This document shows, piece by piece, positions 43,661 to 52,158 of a stretch of DNA of 64,000 nt. Numbering within the stretch: position 1 is the stretch's first letter; each line of letters starts with the position of its first letter. The notes under the pieces are model-generated. The model searched no databases, was not told the DNA's origin, and saw nothing but the letters and a program-made list of their open reading frames with translations. The stretch spans positions 4,960,001 through 5,024,000 of the forward strand of contig CBDCWE010000003.1 of assembly GCA_965223355.1 (NCBI GenBank), read 5' to 3'. The DNA comes from Tectiglobus sp965223355. GTDB lineage: Bacteria > Pseudomonadota > Alphaproteobacteria > Rhizobiales > Hyphomicrobiaceae. The position numbers were made by a program, and so were the translations under genes.

Positions 43661-44704
43661 TCAGCAAATCCTCGGCAATTGCTCTCCTGCCAACCAATCA
43701 ACGATGCGGGCACCGCCGAAGCCTGTTCGCATCTGGACCATGCAATGCTCATCCTCCGTTACCGTGCCGACAACTGCCGCCGATCTCCCAAGCGGATCGT
43801 CACGCATTACCGCGAGAATGCGGTCTGCATCTTTCTGATCGCAAATGCAGATCAGCTTGCCTTCGTTTGCAACATTGAGCGGGTCGAGCCCCAGGAGCTC
43901 ACAAGCGGCCGCAACATCCCGCTGGATCGGTATCGCTGCCTCCTCCAGCATCATGCCGACACCGGACTGGTTGGCAATTTCGTTGAGCGTTGCCGCAAGA
44001 CCGCCGCGTGTCGGGTCGCGCAGTACCGAGATGCCTGGAACCATCTCAACCATTTTTGCGACAAGCAGATGGAGGGCCGCCGAATCAGAACGGATCTCGG
44101 TTTCGAACTCGAGATTCTCGCGCTTCGACAGAATTGCGACGCCATGGTCGCCGATCGTTCCAGAAACGATGATCGATTGGCCAGGCTCAGCGTTGTTGCC
44201 TGACACATTGACCCCGCCGGGCACAACTCCCAATCCGGTGGTCGTAATGAACACACCGTCACCATGGCCCTTCTCAACGACCTTGGTGTCGCCGGTGACA
44301 ACGGGAACGCCCGCCTGGAGGCTGGCATCTGCCATCGACACGACGATACGCTCCAGATCGGCCAGCGGAAATCCCTCTTCCAGGATGAACCCTGCCGTCA
44401 GGTAGAGGGGGCGAGCGCCGGACATGGCGATGTCGTTGAGAGTGCCGTGCACTGCCAGCGATCCAATGTCACCGCCCGGAAAGAACAGGGGCGATATGAC
44501 GTGACCATCGGTTGACATCACAAGGCGGCCATCGGGCACTTCGAAGCAAGCTGTATCGTTGCCCTGTGCCAAGAGGTCGTTGGCAAGGTGCCGATGGAAC
44601 AGGTCGGAAATCAACGCGGACATCGCACGGCCACCGCCGCCATGTGTCATGTCCACTGAGCCCGGTCGGGCGACCGGTCGTGTGATGGTGTCGATCATGT
44701 TCAT
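43661..44704 (-). CDS. hypE: Hydrogenase maturation protein HypE
   Basis: 347 residues from ATG 44704, overlapping the hypD stop by 4 bp. It belongs to the AIR-synthase-like (PurM) fold. The C-terminus ends in PRIC, whose Cys carries the carbamoyl and is dehydrated to thiocyanate, the CN donor. Other conserved segments are DMTHGGGGRAMSALI and RDPTRGGLAATLNEIA. It works with HypF and transfers CN to the HypC-HypD scaffold. Confidence 0.96.
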   Translation of the reverse strand: MNMIDTITRPVARPGSVDMTHGGGGRAMSALISDLFHRHLANDLLAQGNDTACFEVPDGRLVMSTDGHVISPLFFPGGDIGSLAVHGTLNDIAMSGARPLYLTAGFILEEGFPLADLERIVVSMADASLQAGVPVVTGDTKVVEKGHGDGVFITTTGLGVVPGGVNVSGNNAEPGQSIIVSGTIGDHGVAILSKRENLEFETEIRSDSAALHLLVAKMVEMVPGISVLRDPTRGGLAATLNEIANQSGVGMMLEEAAIPIQRDVAAACELLGLDPLNVANEGKLICICDQKDADRILAVMRDDPLGRSAAVVGTVTEDEHCMVQMRTGFGGARIVDWLAGEQLPRIC

Positions 44705-45852
44705 GCCGCTTTGCCCTCGGTTTGCGAAGACGGATGACGCTGGCGGCCGTAGGACCAGTAGGCAGCGCATGCGCCTTCAGACGACACCATGCACGAGCCC
44801 ATGGGACTGTCCGGCGTGCACACTGTCCCGAACAGCTTGCAATCGGTCGGCTTCTTGACGCCGCGAAGAATCGCCGGGCATTCGCACGACTTGACCTCGC
44901 GCGATTTCTTTTCTGTCAGTTGGAAGCGCTGTTCGGCATCGTAGTGAGCATAAGTCTCTCGGATGCGAAGGGCGCTGTAAGGGACCGATCCCAAACCACG
45001 CCATTCGAATTTCGGCCGCAGTTCAAGAACATCGGCGACCGTTGATTGAGCTTTCAGATTGCCCTCACGCGTCACAACCCGTGTGTACTGGTTTTCGACG
45101 TCATAGCGCCCGTCATTGATCTGGCGAATGAGCATGAGTGTCGATTGCATGACGTCGAGCGGCTCGAAACCGGCGATGACGACAGGCTTCTGAAACTCCT
45201 CAGCGAAAAATTCGTAGGGCTCAGAACCAATGACGGAACTGACGTGAGAGGGGCCGAGGAAGCCATCGATTTTCACGTTGCCCAGCTCGCGCACCTCTGG
45301 CGACTGCAGAATGTGCTGGATAGCGGCCGGGGTTAGGACATGATTGCAAAAGACAGAAAAGTTCTCCAATCCTTCAGCTTCTGCCTGTCGGATTGCAACA
45401 GCGGTTGCAGGTGTCGTCGTTTCGAACCCGATAGCAAAAAAGACCACCTGACGTTCAGGGTTGTCGCGTGCAATTCTCAGAGCATCAAGCGTAGAATAAA
45501 CCATCCTGATGTCGGCACCGTCGGCCTTGGCACGGATCAGGCTGCGCTGTTTTGTTCCCGGCACACGCATCATGTCGCCGTAGGAGCACAAAATGGCATC
45601 GTGGCGTTCCGCAATCTCCACGGCGTCGTCCAGCCGGCGAACCGGGAGCACACAGACCGGGCAGCCGGGACCATGTACGAACTGGACGTTCTTCGGCATC
45701 AGGTCTTGAACGCCATAGCGGAAGATGGCGTGGGTGTGGCCGCCACAAAACTCCATGAAGTGGTAGCTGCGCTCCGGATCGACTTCCTTAGCAATTGCGC
45801 CGGTCAGCTTTTGCGCAAGCTCCCGGTCGCGAAACTCATCGATGTATTTCAT
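44701..45852 (-). CDS. hypD: Hydrogenase maturation protein HypD
   Basis: A 383-residue [4Fe-4S] scaffold protein. Motifs are FCGGHTHAIFRYG (Fe-binding Cys), VHGPGCPVCVLP, GFETTTPATAVAI and the cluster cysteines near the C-terminus (CECPAILRG, FGTVCTPDSPMGSCMVSSEG). With HypC it assembles Fe(CN)2CO. The start overlaps the hypC stop by 4 bp. Confidence 0.96.
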   Translation of the reverse strand: MKYIDEFRDRELAQKLTGAIAKEVDPERSYHFMEFCGGHTHAIFRYGVQDLMPKNVQFVHGPGCPVCVLPVRRLDDAVEIAERHDAILCSYGDMMRVPGTKQRSLIRAKADGADIRMVYSTLDALRIARDNPERQVVFFAIGFETTTPATAVAIRQAEAEGLENFSVFCNHVLTPAAIQHILQSPEVRELGNVKIDGFLGPSHVSSVIGSEPYEFFAEEFQKPVVIAGFEPLDVMQSTLMLIRQINDGRYDVENQYTRVVTREGNLKAQSTVADVLELRPKFEWRGLGSVPYSALRIRETYAHYDAEQRFQLTEKKSREVKSCECPAILRGVKKPTDCKLFGTVCTPDSPMGSCMVSSEGACAAYWSYGRQRHPSSQTEGKAA

Positions 45853-46103
45853 GCCGCGCCCTCCGAGATCTCATCCAGCTCTTCTGCCAGGACACCGGCT
45901 TCTGCCATCAGGCTGAGTGTTCGCGCAGCTTCTTCGGGACTGACCTTGTGCAGCGCGAATCCCACGTGCACGAGAACGTAGTCGCCAAGTGAGATGTCTT
46001 CGACAAGCGCCAAAGAGATCTTCTTTCTGATGCCTTCGAGCGCTACGGTTGCCATGTCGTCATCGCCCAATTCGATGACTTTGGCGGGAATTGCCAGACA
46101 CAT
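45849..46103 (-). CDS. hypC: Hydrogenase maturation chaperone HypC
   Basis: 84 residues. It starts MCLAIPAKVIEL, where Cys2 is essential for binding HypD and the large subunit. The second conserved segment is GDYVLVHVGFALHKVSPEEA. It carries the Fe ligand complex from HypD to HupL. The hup locus has a second member of this family, HupF. It lies 15 bp after hypB. Confidence 0.95.
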   Translation of the reverse strand: MCLAIPAKVIELGDDDMATVALEGIRKKISLALVEDISLGDYVLVHVGFALHKVSPEEAARTLSLMAEAGVLAEELDEISEGAA

Positions 46104-46118
46104 AACGCCAGATGCTCC

Positions 46119-47087
46119 TTAGTTCTGAGATGCTATTGGATGACCTGTCAGGATAATGGTGCGGGCGGCGGTCAGCCATTGCAGCCACGCATCGAAACCT
46201 TCACCGGTTCGCGCCGAGACCTTCAACACCTTGATTGCCGGATTGACTTTGCGGGCGTTGGCGATCGCTTCGTCAACGTTAAAGTCGAGGTGAGGCAAGA
46301 GATCGATTTTGTTGACCAAAACCAGATCTGCAACGGCAAACATGTCCGGGTACTTGAGAGGCTTGTCTTCTCCTTCGGTCACAGACAGGATCGCAACCTT
46401 GTGGGCCTCTCCGAGGTCAAAAGACGCGGGGCAGACGAGATTGCCAACGTTCTCGATGAAAACAATGCTACCGTCGTCAGGGGCAAGATGCTCGACGGCG
46501 TGTCCGACCATATGCCCATCAAGGTGACAGCCTTTGCCGGTGTTGATCTGAACGGCCGGAGCACCTGTCGCACGAATACGGTCGGCATCGGCTGTGGTCT
46601 GCTGATCACCTTCAATGACATAGACCGTTTGCGCTCCTGCCAGTTGCTCGATCGTACGAACCAGCAAAAACGTCTTGCCTGAGCCCGGACTGGAAACGAG
46701 GTTGAGCGCCAGAATGCCATGCTCTGAAAAGTATTGCCGGTTTGCGCCTGCGTAGGCGTTGTTCTTGGCCAGGATGTCTTGTTCGATCTGGATCATCCGT
46801 GACTGGCTCATTCCTGGCACGGCAGCACCAGCAGGGCCAGAGCCATAGTCGTGGGTATGGCCCACGCCGTGGTCGTGATGATGGTGGTGGTGGTGATCAT
46901 GGCTACGAGCGTGGTCATGGTGATGGTCATGACCGTGATGATGAGCATGGCAGTGTCCGTCACCATGTGCGTGACTGTGCGAGTGGACGTGCTCGTTGCC
47001 GTGGCTATGACTGCGCCCCACCGTAGCGTTCCCGCTCTTTCCTTCGATGCGGACTTCGCCATGGCCGCAACCGCATACATTGCACAT
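46119..47087 (-). CDS. hypB: Hydrogenase nickel-insertion GTPase HypB
   Basis: 322 residues. The N-terminus MCNVCGCGHG carries the CxxCGC high-affinity nickel motif. It is followed by an extremely His-rich stretch (residues ~25-80, more than 25 His with Asp and Gly) that can store nickel. The G domain has a P-loop (VSSPGSGKTFLL) and NKIDLLPHLDF. It delivers Ni to HupL with HypA. The start overlaps the hypA stop (TGATG). The long His stretch would explain nickel supply without a hupE permease gene here (inference). Confidence 0.96.
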   Translation of the reverse strand: MCNVCGCGHGEVRIEGKSGNATVGRSHSHGNEHVHSHSHAHGDGHCHAHHHGHDHHHDHARSHDHHHHHHHDHGVGHTHDYGSGPAGAAVPGMSQSRMIQIEQDILAKNNAYAGANRQYFSEHGILALNLVSSPGSGKTFLLVRTIEQLAGAQTVYVIEGDQQTTADADRIRATGAPAVQINTGKGCHLDGHMVGHAVEHLAPDDGSIVFIENVGNLVCPASFDLGEAHKVAILSVTEGEDKPLKYPDMFAVADLVLVNKIDLLPHLDFNVDEAIANARKVNPAIKVLKVSARTGEGFDAWLQWLTAARTIILTGHPIASQN

Positions 47088-47428
47088 CAGTTGACCTCCA
47101 GTTCCTTGATCCGCAGCTCTTCACCGCTCGTGATCTGGAGCTGATGTGAGCCGCAATCTTTACAGGCATCGAAACGCTGGCTTATGGGCACCGTTTTGGC
47201 GCATTGCATGCACCAGGCCTGGGCATGACACCGATGAATTTCCAATCGTGCACCCTCGGCTACCGAATTGCGCATGACCACATCCCAGCCGAATTCAAGC
47301 GCGCCGATCTCCACTCCCGCCAGCGGCCCGATTTCAAGGCATACCCGTTCGACGCGGTTAAACTTCTGTTCCTGCGCTTGCTGCTGGATGATACTCAGTA
47401 TGCTTTCGCAAATGGCCATTTCATGCAT
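47087..47428 (-). CDS. hypA: Hydrogenase nickel metallochaperone HypA
   Basis: 113 residues from ATG 47428 (MHEMAICESILSIIQQQ). The N-terminal MHE is the nickel site, and the zinc site is CMQCAK and CKDCGS. It is coupled to hupK by a TGATG overlap at the start. It works with HypB in nickel insertion. Confidence 0.95.
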   Translation of the reverse strand: MHEMAICESILSIIQQQAQEQKFNRVERVCLEIGPLAGVEIGALEFGWDVVMRNSVAEGARLEIHRCHAQAWCMQCAKTVPISQRFDACKDCGSHQLQITSGEELRIKELEVN

Positions 47429-48579
47429 CAGTGCACCCTCACTTCGTGAGCAACGCACGGGTCAATTGTATTCACAAGCAAATTGGCTTGGTACAGCCGG
47501 CTATCATCATCGATGCCATCGATTTTCATCAGACAGCGATTGGCGACACCCTCGGGATCGAAATTCCAGCGCGTCGGCGGCAAGATGCGATAATTGGCGA
47601 TGACACCATTCTTCAATTCCACTGCATGCACGAGCAAACCGCGCGCGGCTTCCACCGCGGACCAGCCCACCCCGTCGCAGCCAACTGACGATGGCACAGC
47701 ATCATTGCGCTCGCCGATGAAGTCACGCAACTCACCGGGCAGCCGCGCCAGCTCGACAAGCCGTGCTACAAGACGCGGCCCGAGGCCGCTGCCGGGCAGC
47801 ATCGTGACAACCGGATCATCCGAGCGGCGCGAATAAAGTGTTGCTTCGGGTATTGGCACTCGATCGCCGCCGGGAAGAGCGTCGTTGTCACTGGCGGTGC
47901 CAACAAGCCAATCACGGATCATGGGAGCGGGCAGTGTTGAGATGCTGACAGCAGGCGTGTCGCCGACATCGGACCATCCCTCTTGCATAATCCGATCTAT
48001 GAGCAGAGCGGCGATCGTTGTGTTGTTGCGTGCCCAGTCAGCAACCCCGCCGTCACGACCACGAGCCAGCCACTGCTCGGTGGGCTCTGCGAAGATTTCA
48101 TCTGCCAGCAACCCTTCCGCCTCGTCGATGACCGTCAGTGCTGCTTTTCGGTCGGGCGCTGCCTCAAGCCCGATACAAAACCCCGTCTCCTTGCCAAACA
48201 AAGTACGCGTGAGTTTCGCGACCATTGCCATGATCAGACGCACGTTCGCACCCCGCGGGGCCTGCCCAACGAACCCCGGCCAGTCAAGTGCGATCCGCAG
48301 CAGATGCTCGCGCGTTGTCTCCATGCCGGTCAGAGCCTGCCGGGCTGCCGTTGTCTGTGGTGATACGTTAACGCCTGTCGCCCGCTCAAGAGCGACGACC
48401 GCGGCATGCGCCTGGGCTGTTGCACAAACCGAATAGATCACTGGGAGAAGTCGCAAAGCGACATCGGGATCTCGGCCTCGCAACACGCTGTTGATGTCAC
48501 CAGGTCGCGAAAATTCGACCCTCACTGGCAAACCTTTCGCCCGAGGCAGGTCGATCCTGACATGGCCTTCCAGGTTCAC
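47428..48579 (-). CDS. hupK: Hydrogenase expression/formation protein HupK
   Basis: A 383-residue protein distantly related to the hydrogenase large subunit (HoxV family). It ends in NTIDPCVAHEVRVH, where the second nickel-ligand Cys of real large subunits is missing, so it is not an enzyme. Known: HupK/HoxV acts as a scaffold for Fe(CN)2CO transfer to HupL in aerobes. It overlaps hupJ by 4 bp. Confidence 0.88.
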   Translation of the reverse strand: MNLEGHVRIDLPRAKGLPVRVEFSRPGDINSVLRGRDPDVALRLLPVIYSVCATAQAHAAVVALERATGVNVSPQTTAARQALTGMETTREHLLRIALDWPGFVGQAPRGANVRLIMAMVAKLTRTLFGKETGFCIGLEAAPDRKAALTVIDEAEGLLADEIFAEPTEQWLARGRDGGVADWARNNTTIAALLIDRIMQEGWSDVGDTPAVSISTLPAPMIRDWLVGTASDNDALPGGDRVPIPEATLYSRRSDDPVVTMLPGSGLGPRLVARLVELARLPGELRDFIGERNDAVPSSVGCDGVGWSAVEAARGLLVHAVELKNGVIANYRILPPTRWNFDPEGVANRCLMKIDGIDDDSRLYQANLLVNTIDPCVAHEVRVH

Positions 48580-49181
48580 GCGCTTGCTTCCCTTGTTGTT
48601 CCGCTGAGGAAAGCGCGACGACTGAGTTCCGGGCCTTCTGGGTCATCGCTTCCTGCGGCACTCGATCGGGCATCGTCGTTGCGCGGCGTCTTTCCAGGTC
48701 CGGTCTCGGGTTTCGGCAAGTCGCCTTGCCAAACCATGGCCATTTCCCTTTGCTTCTCGGTCGCCTCTTCGGCCTCCCCGAGCATGGCGTCCAAAGCGGC
48801 TTCGGCGGCGGCCTCGGCTGCCTCCTGATCAGCAAACTCCAGGACCGGTGAAAACAGTGAACACATCCAATAAGCACCGATCGCCGGTTCGTCACCACGA
48901 ATGAACTCAAACTGACCGGCGGGGAAGGCAAAGTCCTGCTTGGTGCCAACTTGCACCGGCTCTGGTTCTTCGTTGTCCGGACCGGTGCCACCCGGCAATA
49001 ACATTGCGTTCATAAACCATGGTGTCAGCAATACACACAACCAGTAGCCCTGCCATTCACGCATGCCGATGGCGCCGACACGAAGCGACTGATTGAGGAT
49101 TGGAATACCCTCCATGCGCTCCTTTTCGATATCGGCAAAGCAGCGTTCCAAGCGCTCTTTGATGGTTGTCGCAGTTTCCAT
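48576..49181 (-). CDS. hupJ: HybE-family hydrogenase chaperone HupJ
   Basis: 201 residues from ATG 49181 (METATTIKERLERCFADIEK). The conserved HybE region is VGAIGMREWQGYWLCVLLTPWFMNA-like, with LPGG and FPAGQFEF following. The C-terminus is a disordered charged tail ending RRAFLSGTTREASA. Known: HybE/HupJ/HoxT proteins bind the Tat-exported small subunit and check maturation before export. It lies 2 bp after hupI. Confidence 0.88.
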   Translation of the reverse strand: METATTIKERLERCFADIEKERMEGIPILNQSLRVGAIGMREWQGYWLCVLLTPWFMNAMLLPGGTGPDNEEPEPVQVGTKQDFAFPAGQFEFIRGDEPAIGAYWMCSLFSPVLEFADQEAAEAAAEAALDAMLGEAEEATEKQREMAMVWQGDLPKPETGPGKTPRNDDARSSAAGSDDPEGPELSRRAFLSGTTREASA

Positions 49182-49183
49182 GA

Positions 49184-49408
49184 TCAGTCTTCTGTCACCA
49201 CCATGAAGTCGTCCTTGGCGCCATCGCAATTCGGGCATGTCCAATGGTCCGGCAGAAGACCGAAAGGTGTGCCGGGCGGGATCTGCCAATAGTCATCGCC
49301 GACCGCAGGATCGTAGACGGTCCAACAGATCTTGCATTCCAGCTTGGTTGTCGGACCGATCTTTGTGACATCACCGCCAAAAGATCCGCCAAAGAACGAC
49401 TCGTTCAT
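49184..49408 (-). CDS. hupI: Rubredoxin HupI
   Basis: 74 residues. Iron ligands are in CKICWTVYDP and CPNCDGAKDDF, the C-x2-C pairs of rubredoxin, with the core DDYWQIPPGTPF. Known: HupI acts in maturation of the hydrogenase under oxic conditions. The start overlaps the hupH end by 4 bp. Confidence 0.95.
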   Translation of the reverse strand: MNESFFGGSFGGDVTKIGPTTKLECKICWTVYDPAVGDDYWQIPPGTPFGLLPDHWTCPNCDGAKDDFMVVTED

Positions 49409-50253
49409 TCGTAGACCTCCAGGATCTCAGACAAGCGCTCCGCAGAATCTGCAATATCTTCTGATGCCGCCTTTGCAACCTCAGGCAATGAGGTCACTTC
49501 GATCGAATTCAGAATGAGCGTGTCTTGGGAGTTGTAGAATTGAACCCACCAGACGTTGAGGGTTGCTGTCGATGTAATGCGGCAGTTGCCGTACCCCCGG
49601 GACAGAATGGTCATGCCGCCGCGACCGAGCAGGTCGTTGAGGCACCCGAGATCCTCCTCGGTGTGGGGCAGCAGGGACAGGTTGATTGCGTGCGGCGCCC
49701 GTCCTTCGGCAACCTTTGGAATATTGTCGTTGATCTCGGCTAGCAGTGCAGGCGTGTTGAAGATGTTCGGCCCGAAACTTTCCGGGATCCGGATTTCCGG
49801 TTGGGCGTCTTGGAAAGCAGTTGTCAGCGCCGTGTCCGGGAAGCTCGCGACCTCGATAAGGTCGCGCTGTAGGCGGCCATCCGTGCCGGTAACGCGCACG
49901 CGCCATACGCCTGCGAGAACGGCTTCTTGTGCCTGTATCGAATCGCCCGCGACGATGGCAACCTCGCCTTCACCGAGAACCTGATCAATCAGCTTCAGGT
50001 TGGCCTCGTCCAGTTCGCCGAGTTCGATCAGGTTTCCTGGGCGGTCGCCATCATATGAATTGAGGAGTTGGAGAACCTCATCGAGCAGCGCCTTGCCCTG
50101 GTTCAACCCTTCAATGTCTTCAGGTTCCGGAAGGTCCGCAGCTGAGAATGTCATCATTCCCGATGGCATCTGCATATAGTCAAGCTGGGCACCGTCTTCA
50201 TCACCGGGCTGGCTTCCCGGGCCTGTGAACAGGCCAGTTGTCGGTTTGATCAT
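49405..50253 (-). CDS. hupH: Hydrogenase expression/formation protein HupH
   Basis: 282 residues from ATG 50253, near the usual HupH/HyaF length. Conserved regions are LGEGEVAIVAGDSIQAQEAV and LNVWWVQFYNSQDTLILNSI near the C-terminus. Known: HyaF-family proteins assist small-subunit maturation, with an exact role still unclear. It lies 20 bp after hupG. Confidence 0.9.
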   Translation of the reverse strand: MIKPTTGLFTGPGSQPGDEDGAQLDYMQMPSGMMTFSAADLPEPEDIEGLNQGKALLDEVLQLLNSYDGDRPGNLIELGELDEANLKLIDQVLGEGEVAIVAGDSIQAQEAVLAGVWRVRVTGTDGRLQRDLIEVASFPDTALTTAFQDAQPEIRIPESFGPNIFNTPALLAEINDNIPKVAEGRAPHAINLSLLPHTEEDLGCLNDLLGRGGMTILSRGYGNCRITSTATLNVWWVQFYNSQDTLILNSIEVTSLPEVAKAASEDIADSAERLSEILEVYE

Positions 50254-50273
50254 GACGTCCTCAAATTCCGTTA

Positions 50274-50708
50274 TCAATTGACCGTAGGGACTGCGCCAAC
50301 GCCGCAACCGTCGGGCAATTTGAACGGCGGCGGCTCTGTTGGCTCGGATGTGAGGATGGCCCTGATGTCGCGGATGTAGTCAGCCCAGTCCTGGATGCGT
50401 TGAATGGTTCCAAGGTATTGGCCCCGACGCAGGAAGACCAACGATGGAAACGCGTTGAACCGATAACGCCGCTGCAGTTCCCGCTCGCTTTCACGCGCAA
50501 CTATTGCCGGTGTAATTGTGCCGGCGAATGCCTTGTCCAGTTCCGGCAGAACGACAGCAACATCATTGCTTTCAGCGAGCCGTTCGGCGTCACCGGCAAA
50601 GAATAAAACAACGTGCTCGCGGTCTTGTGCGAATTGATCCAGCTGCTGGTGGTTGACCACTTCGTAGCCGTGTCGCTCGATGATGGATTGCAGCAGGGGT
50701 GAAAACAT
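50274..50708 (-). CDS. hupG: HyaE-family thioredoxin-like protein HupG
   Basis: 144 residues with a thioredoxin fold lacking the CxxC site (HVVLFFAGDAERLAESNDVA, then FNAFPSLVFLRRGQYLG). Known: HyaE/HupG binds the Tat signal of the small subunit as a proofreading chaperone. It lies between hupF and hupH in the usual order. Confidence 0.9.
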   Translation of the reverse strand: MFSPLLQSIIERHGYEVVNHQQLDQFAQDREHVVLFFAGDAERLAESNDVAVVLPELDKAFAGTITPAIVARESERELQRRYRFNAFPSLVFLRRGQYLGTIQRIQDWADYIRDIRAILTSEPTEPPPFKLPDGCGVGAVPTVN

Positions 50709-50729
50709 CTGGTCCAGCCTTCACGGTTG

Positions 50730-51044
50730 TTAGGTTTTCGACATGGTCTGTGCGCGCAGGAATTCCGGCAGTTGCGGCTCGCGATCAATCAGGTCCGCAA
50801 ACAGATGCTCAAAATTCGTTTCGCCGCGTGCCACCATCGCCAGTGCTTCGAGTGCGTTCGATGCTTTGATAGCTTCATCTTCGGTAATGATGTCACGGGC
50901 CGCACCCAAAAAGACCATCAGCCAGGTTCCCGGTTCGATGTCACCAACGAGGCTTGTGTCTATTTCATGGTTTCCGTCTTGCGCCCGGCATAAAGCGAAA
51001 CCGGAAGCTGTCTCGATAACCTGCATCGGGATGCCAACACACAT
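50730..51044 (-). CDS. hupF: HypC-family chaperone HupF
   Basis: 104 residues. It starts MCVGIPMQVIE with Cys2 and has a longer C-terminal tail than HypC (IDREPQLPEFLRAQTMSKT). Known: HupF stabilises HupL at high oxygen. Its ATG overlaps the hupD stop (TGATG). Confidence 0.93.
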   Translation of the reverse strand: MCVGIPMQVIETASGFALCRAQDGNHEIDTSLVGDIEPGTWLMVFLGAARDIITEDEAIKASNALEALAMVARGETNFEHLFADLIDREPQLPEFLRAQTMSKT

Positions 51045-51784
51045 TACTGAGCCCCCGGTGTGCGGCTGACGAGCTGCTCCATTTCAGCCTCGAAATCGGT
51101 TGGCCCCTGCCAGTCGTCGCTGCTCAGGATACGCTCGTCGCCATGGCGCATGGCGGCTTTCTCATCGGGACGCTCACCTTCGTAGCGGGCAAGCACCATC
51201 TCATTCGACACAATGGTGTCGGCCTCACTAAGCGGCGTTGACCGGCGACTGCCGGTAACGCCGAATTTCGCAAGGTACGACAGTGCATGCGCGATGGATG
51301 GCTTGATTTGAGCCTTGACGTCAGGGCGAAGACTTCCGCCGTAGTCGTCCAACTCGACAGGCTGCACACCGATCAACAGGAGATGAGAGGGATAGTCTCC
51401 CATCATTTCGGCCATGGCCAGGACTTCCTGGAACCCGGTTTGATGCAGCGAAACTTTTCTGGCGCCGAGAAATTTCGGAACCTCCTCGCCCTCCACCAGT
51501 TTCAACGTGCCCGGTGGCAATCCGTAATCGACGGCATCGAAGACAACGAGAACGTCTGCTTCGCGAACATGCTGGACGAGATAGATGCCCTGAGTGCCGC
51601 CATCCATCAGGCGGACGTTGCCTGGAAAATCAAAGGTGCGGTGCAGTTCTTCTACCGCCCGCACCCCAAAGCCTTCGTCGGCCCACAATAGATTGCCGAT
51701 CCCCAGTACCAGCACCGATGGCTCGCTACACACCACGGCATCCTCCCAGACGCCTGCCTCAACGACGTTTACTATCGGCGACAT
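51044..51784 (-). CDS. hupD: Hydrogenase maturation protease HupD
   Basis: 246 residues from ATG 51784; the frame extends to 51937 without family resemblance, so the start is uncertain. The HycI/HyaD-type core is VLVLGIGNLLWADEGFGVRA, with ligands for nickel probing (Glu in WADEGFG, Asp in DAVDYGLPPG, His in KVSLHQTGF). A C-terminal tail of about 55 residues is longer than normal. It cuts the HupL C-terminal extension after the final His. The gene follows hupC after a terminator-like hairpin. Confidence 0.9.
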   Translation of the reverse strand: MSPIVNVVEAGVWEDAVVCSEPSVLVLGIGNLLWADEGFGVRAVEELHRTFDFPGNVRLMDGGTQGIYLVQHVREADVLVVFDAVDYGLPPGTLKLVEGEEVPKFLGARKVSLHQTGFQEVLAMAEMMGDYPSHLLLIGVQPVELDDYGGSLRPDVKAQIKPSIAHALSYLAKFGVTGSRRSTPLSEADTIVSNEMVLARYEGERPDEKAAMRHGDERILSSDDWQGPTDFEAEMEQLVSRTPGAQ

Positions 51785-52093
51785 TTGTTGCGCCTTGGAT
51801 TGGTTAACAGCAAGTTGCGTGCCACATTGGTGCGCGACTAAATTGCCTGCAGAATCCGATCGTTCAGATGCAACGGCTGAAGCCAACTTGGAAATATTCA
51901 TTTCAAATTGGTCTTGTTCCGGAAGAATAGTATCCATGCAGAGGTTCGGGGCCGCACAGTCAATATCGGCGATGGAAACTGCACTTTCGTGCCGGCAACC
52001 AAACGATCACTTTGTGGCGAAGATCGTTTGTGCAGCAATGCTGACGGCTTCCTCCGGGGGCATCACCATCGCGTCGAGTTCGGCGTTGCCCCC

Positions 52094-52119
52094 AAAATAA
52101 AAGGGGCCGCAAAGCCCCC
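52094..52119 (-). terminator. Rho-independent terminator after hupC
   Basis: On the minus strand GGGGC-TTTGCG-GCCCC is followed by TTTTATTTT, a strong intrinsic terminator form, about 40 bp beyond the hupC stop. It would separate the structural genes hupSL-orf-C from the accessory genes starting with hupD. That would make the enzyme transcripts more abundant than the maturation transcripts. Confidence 0.8.
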
Positions 52120-52158
52120 TCAGGTGAGGCCTGTTGGCCGGAGCGGGCCGGCGAAAAC

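Noticed and set aside
47428..48579. hupK read as a second hydrogenase large subunit
   Set aside because: The C-terminal motif has lost the second Cys (DPCVAHEVRVH) and the N-terminal CxxC nickel motif is not present. Length and position match HupK/HoxV scaffold proteins.
51980..51994. A second sigma-54-like motif (CGGCACGAAAGTGCA, minus strand) upstream of hupD
   Set aside because: The GG and GC elements are 9 bp apart, not 10, which usually abolishes sigma-54 promoter activity. The motif is also a simple dyad (GCACTTTCGTGC), so the match may be chance.
52007..52110. A short frame downstream of the hupC terminator (MVMPPEEAVSIAAQTIFATK)
   Set aside because: It is only 20 codons from a plausible ATG, has no Shine-Dalgarno, and the longer version runs through hupC in a wrong frame and through the terminator.
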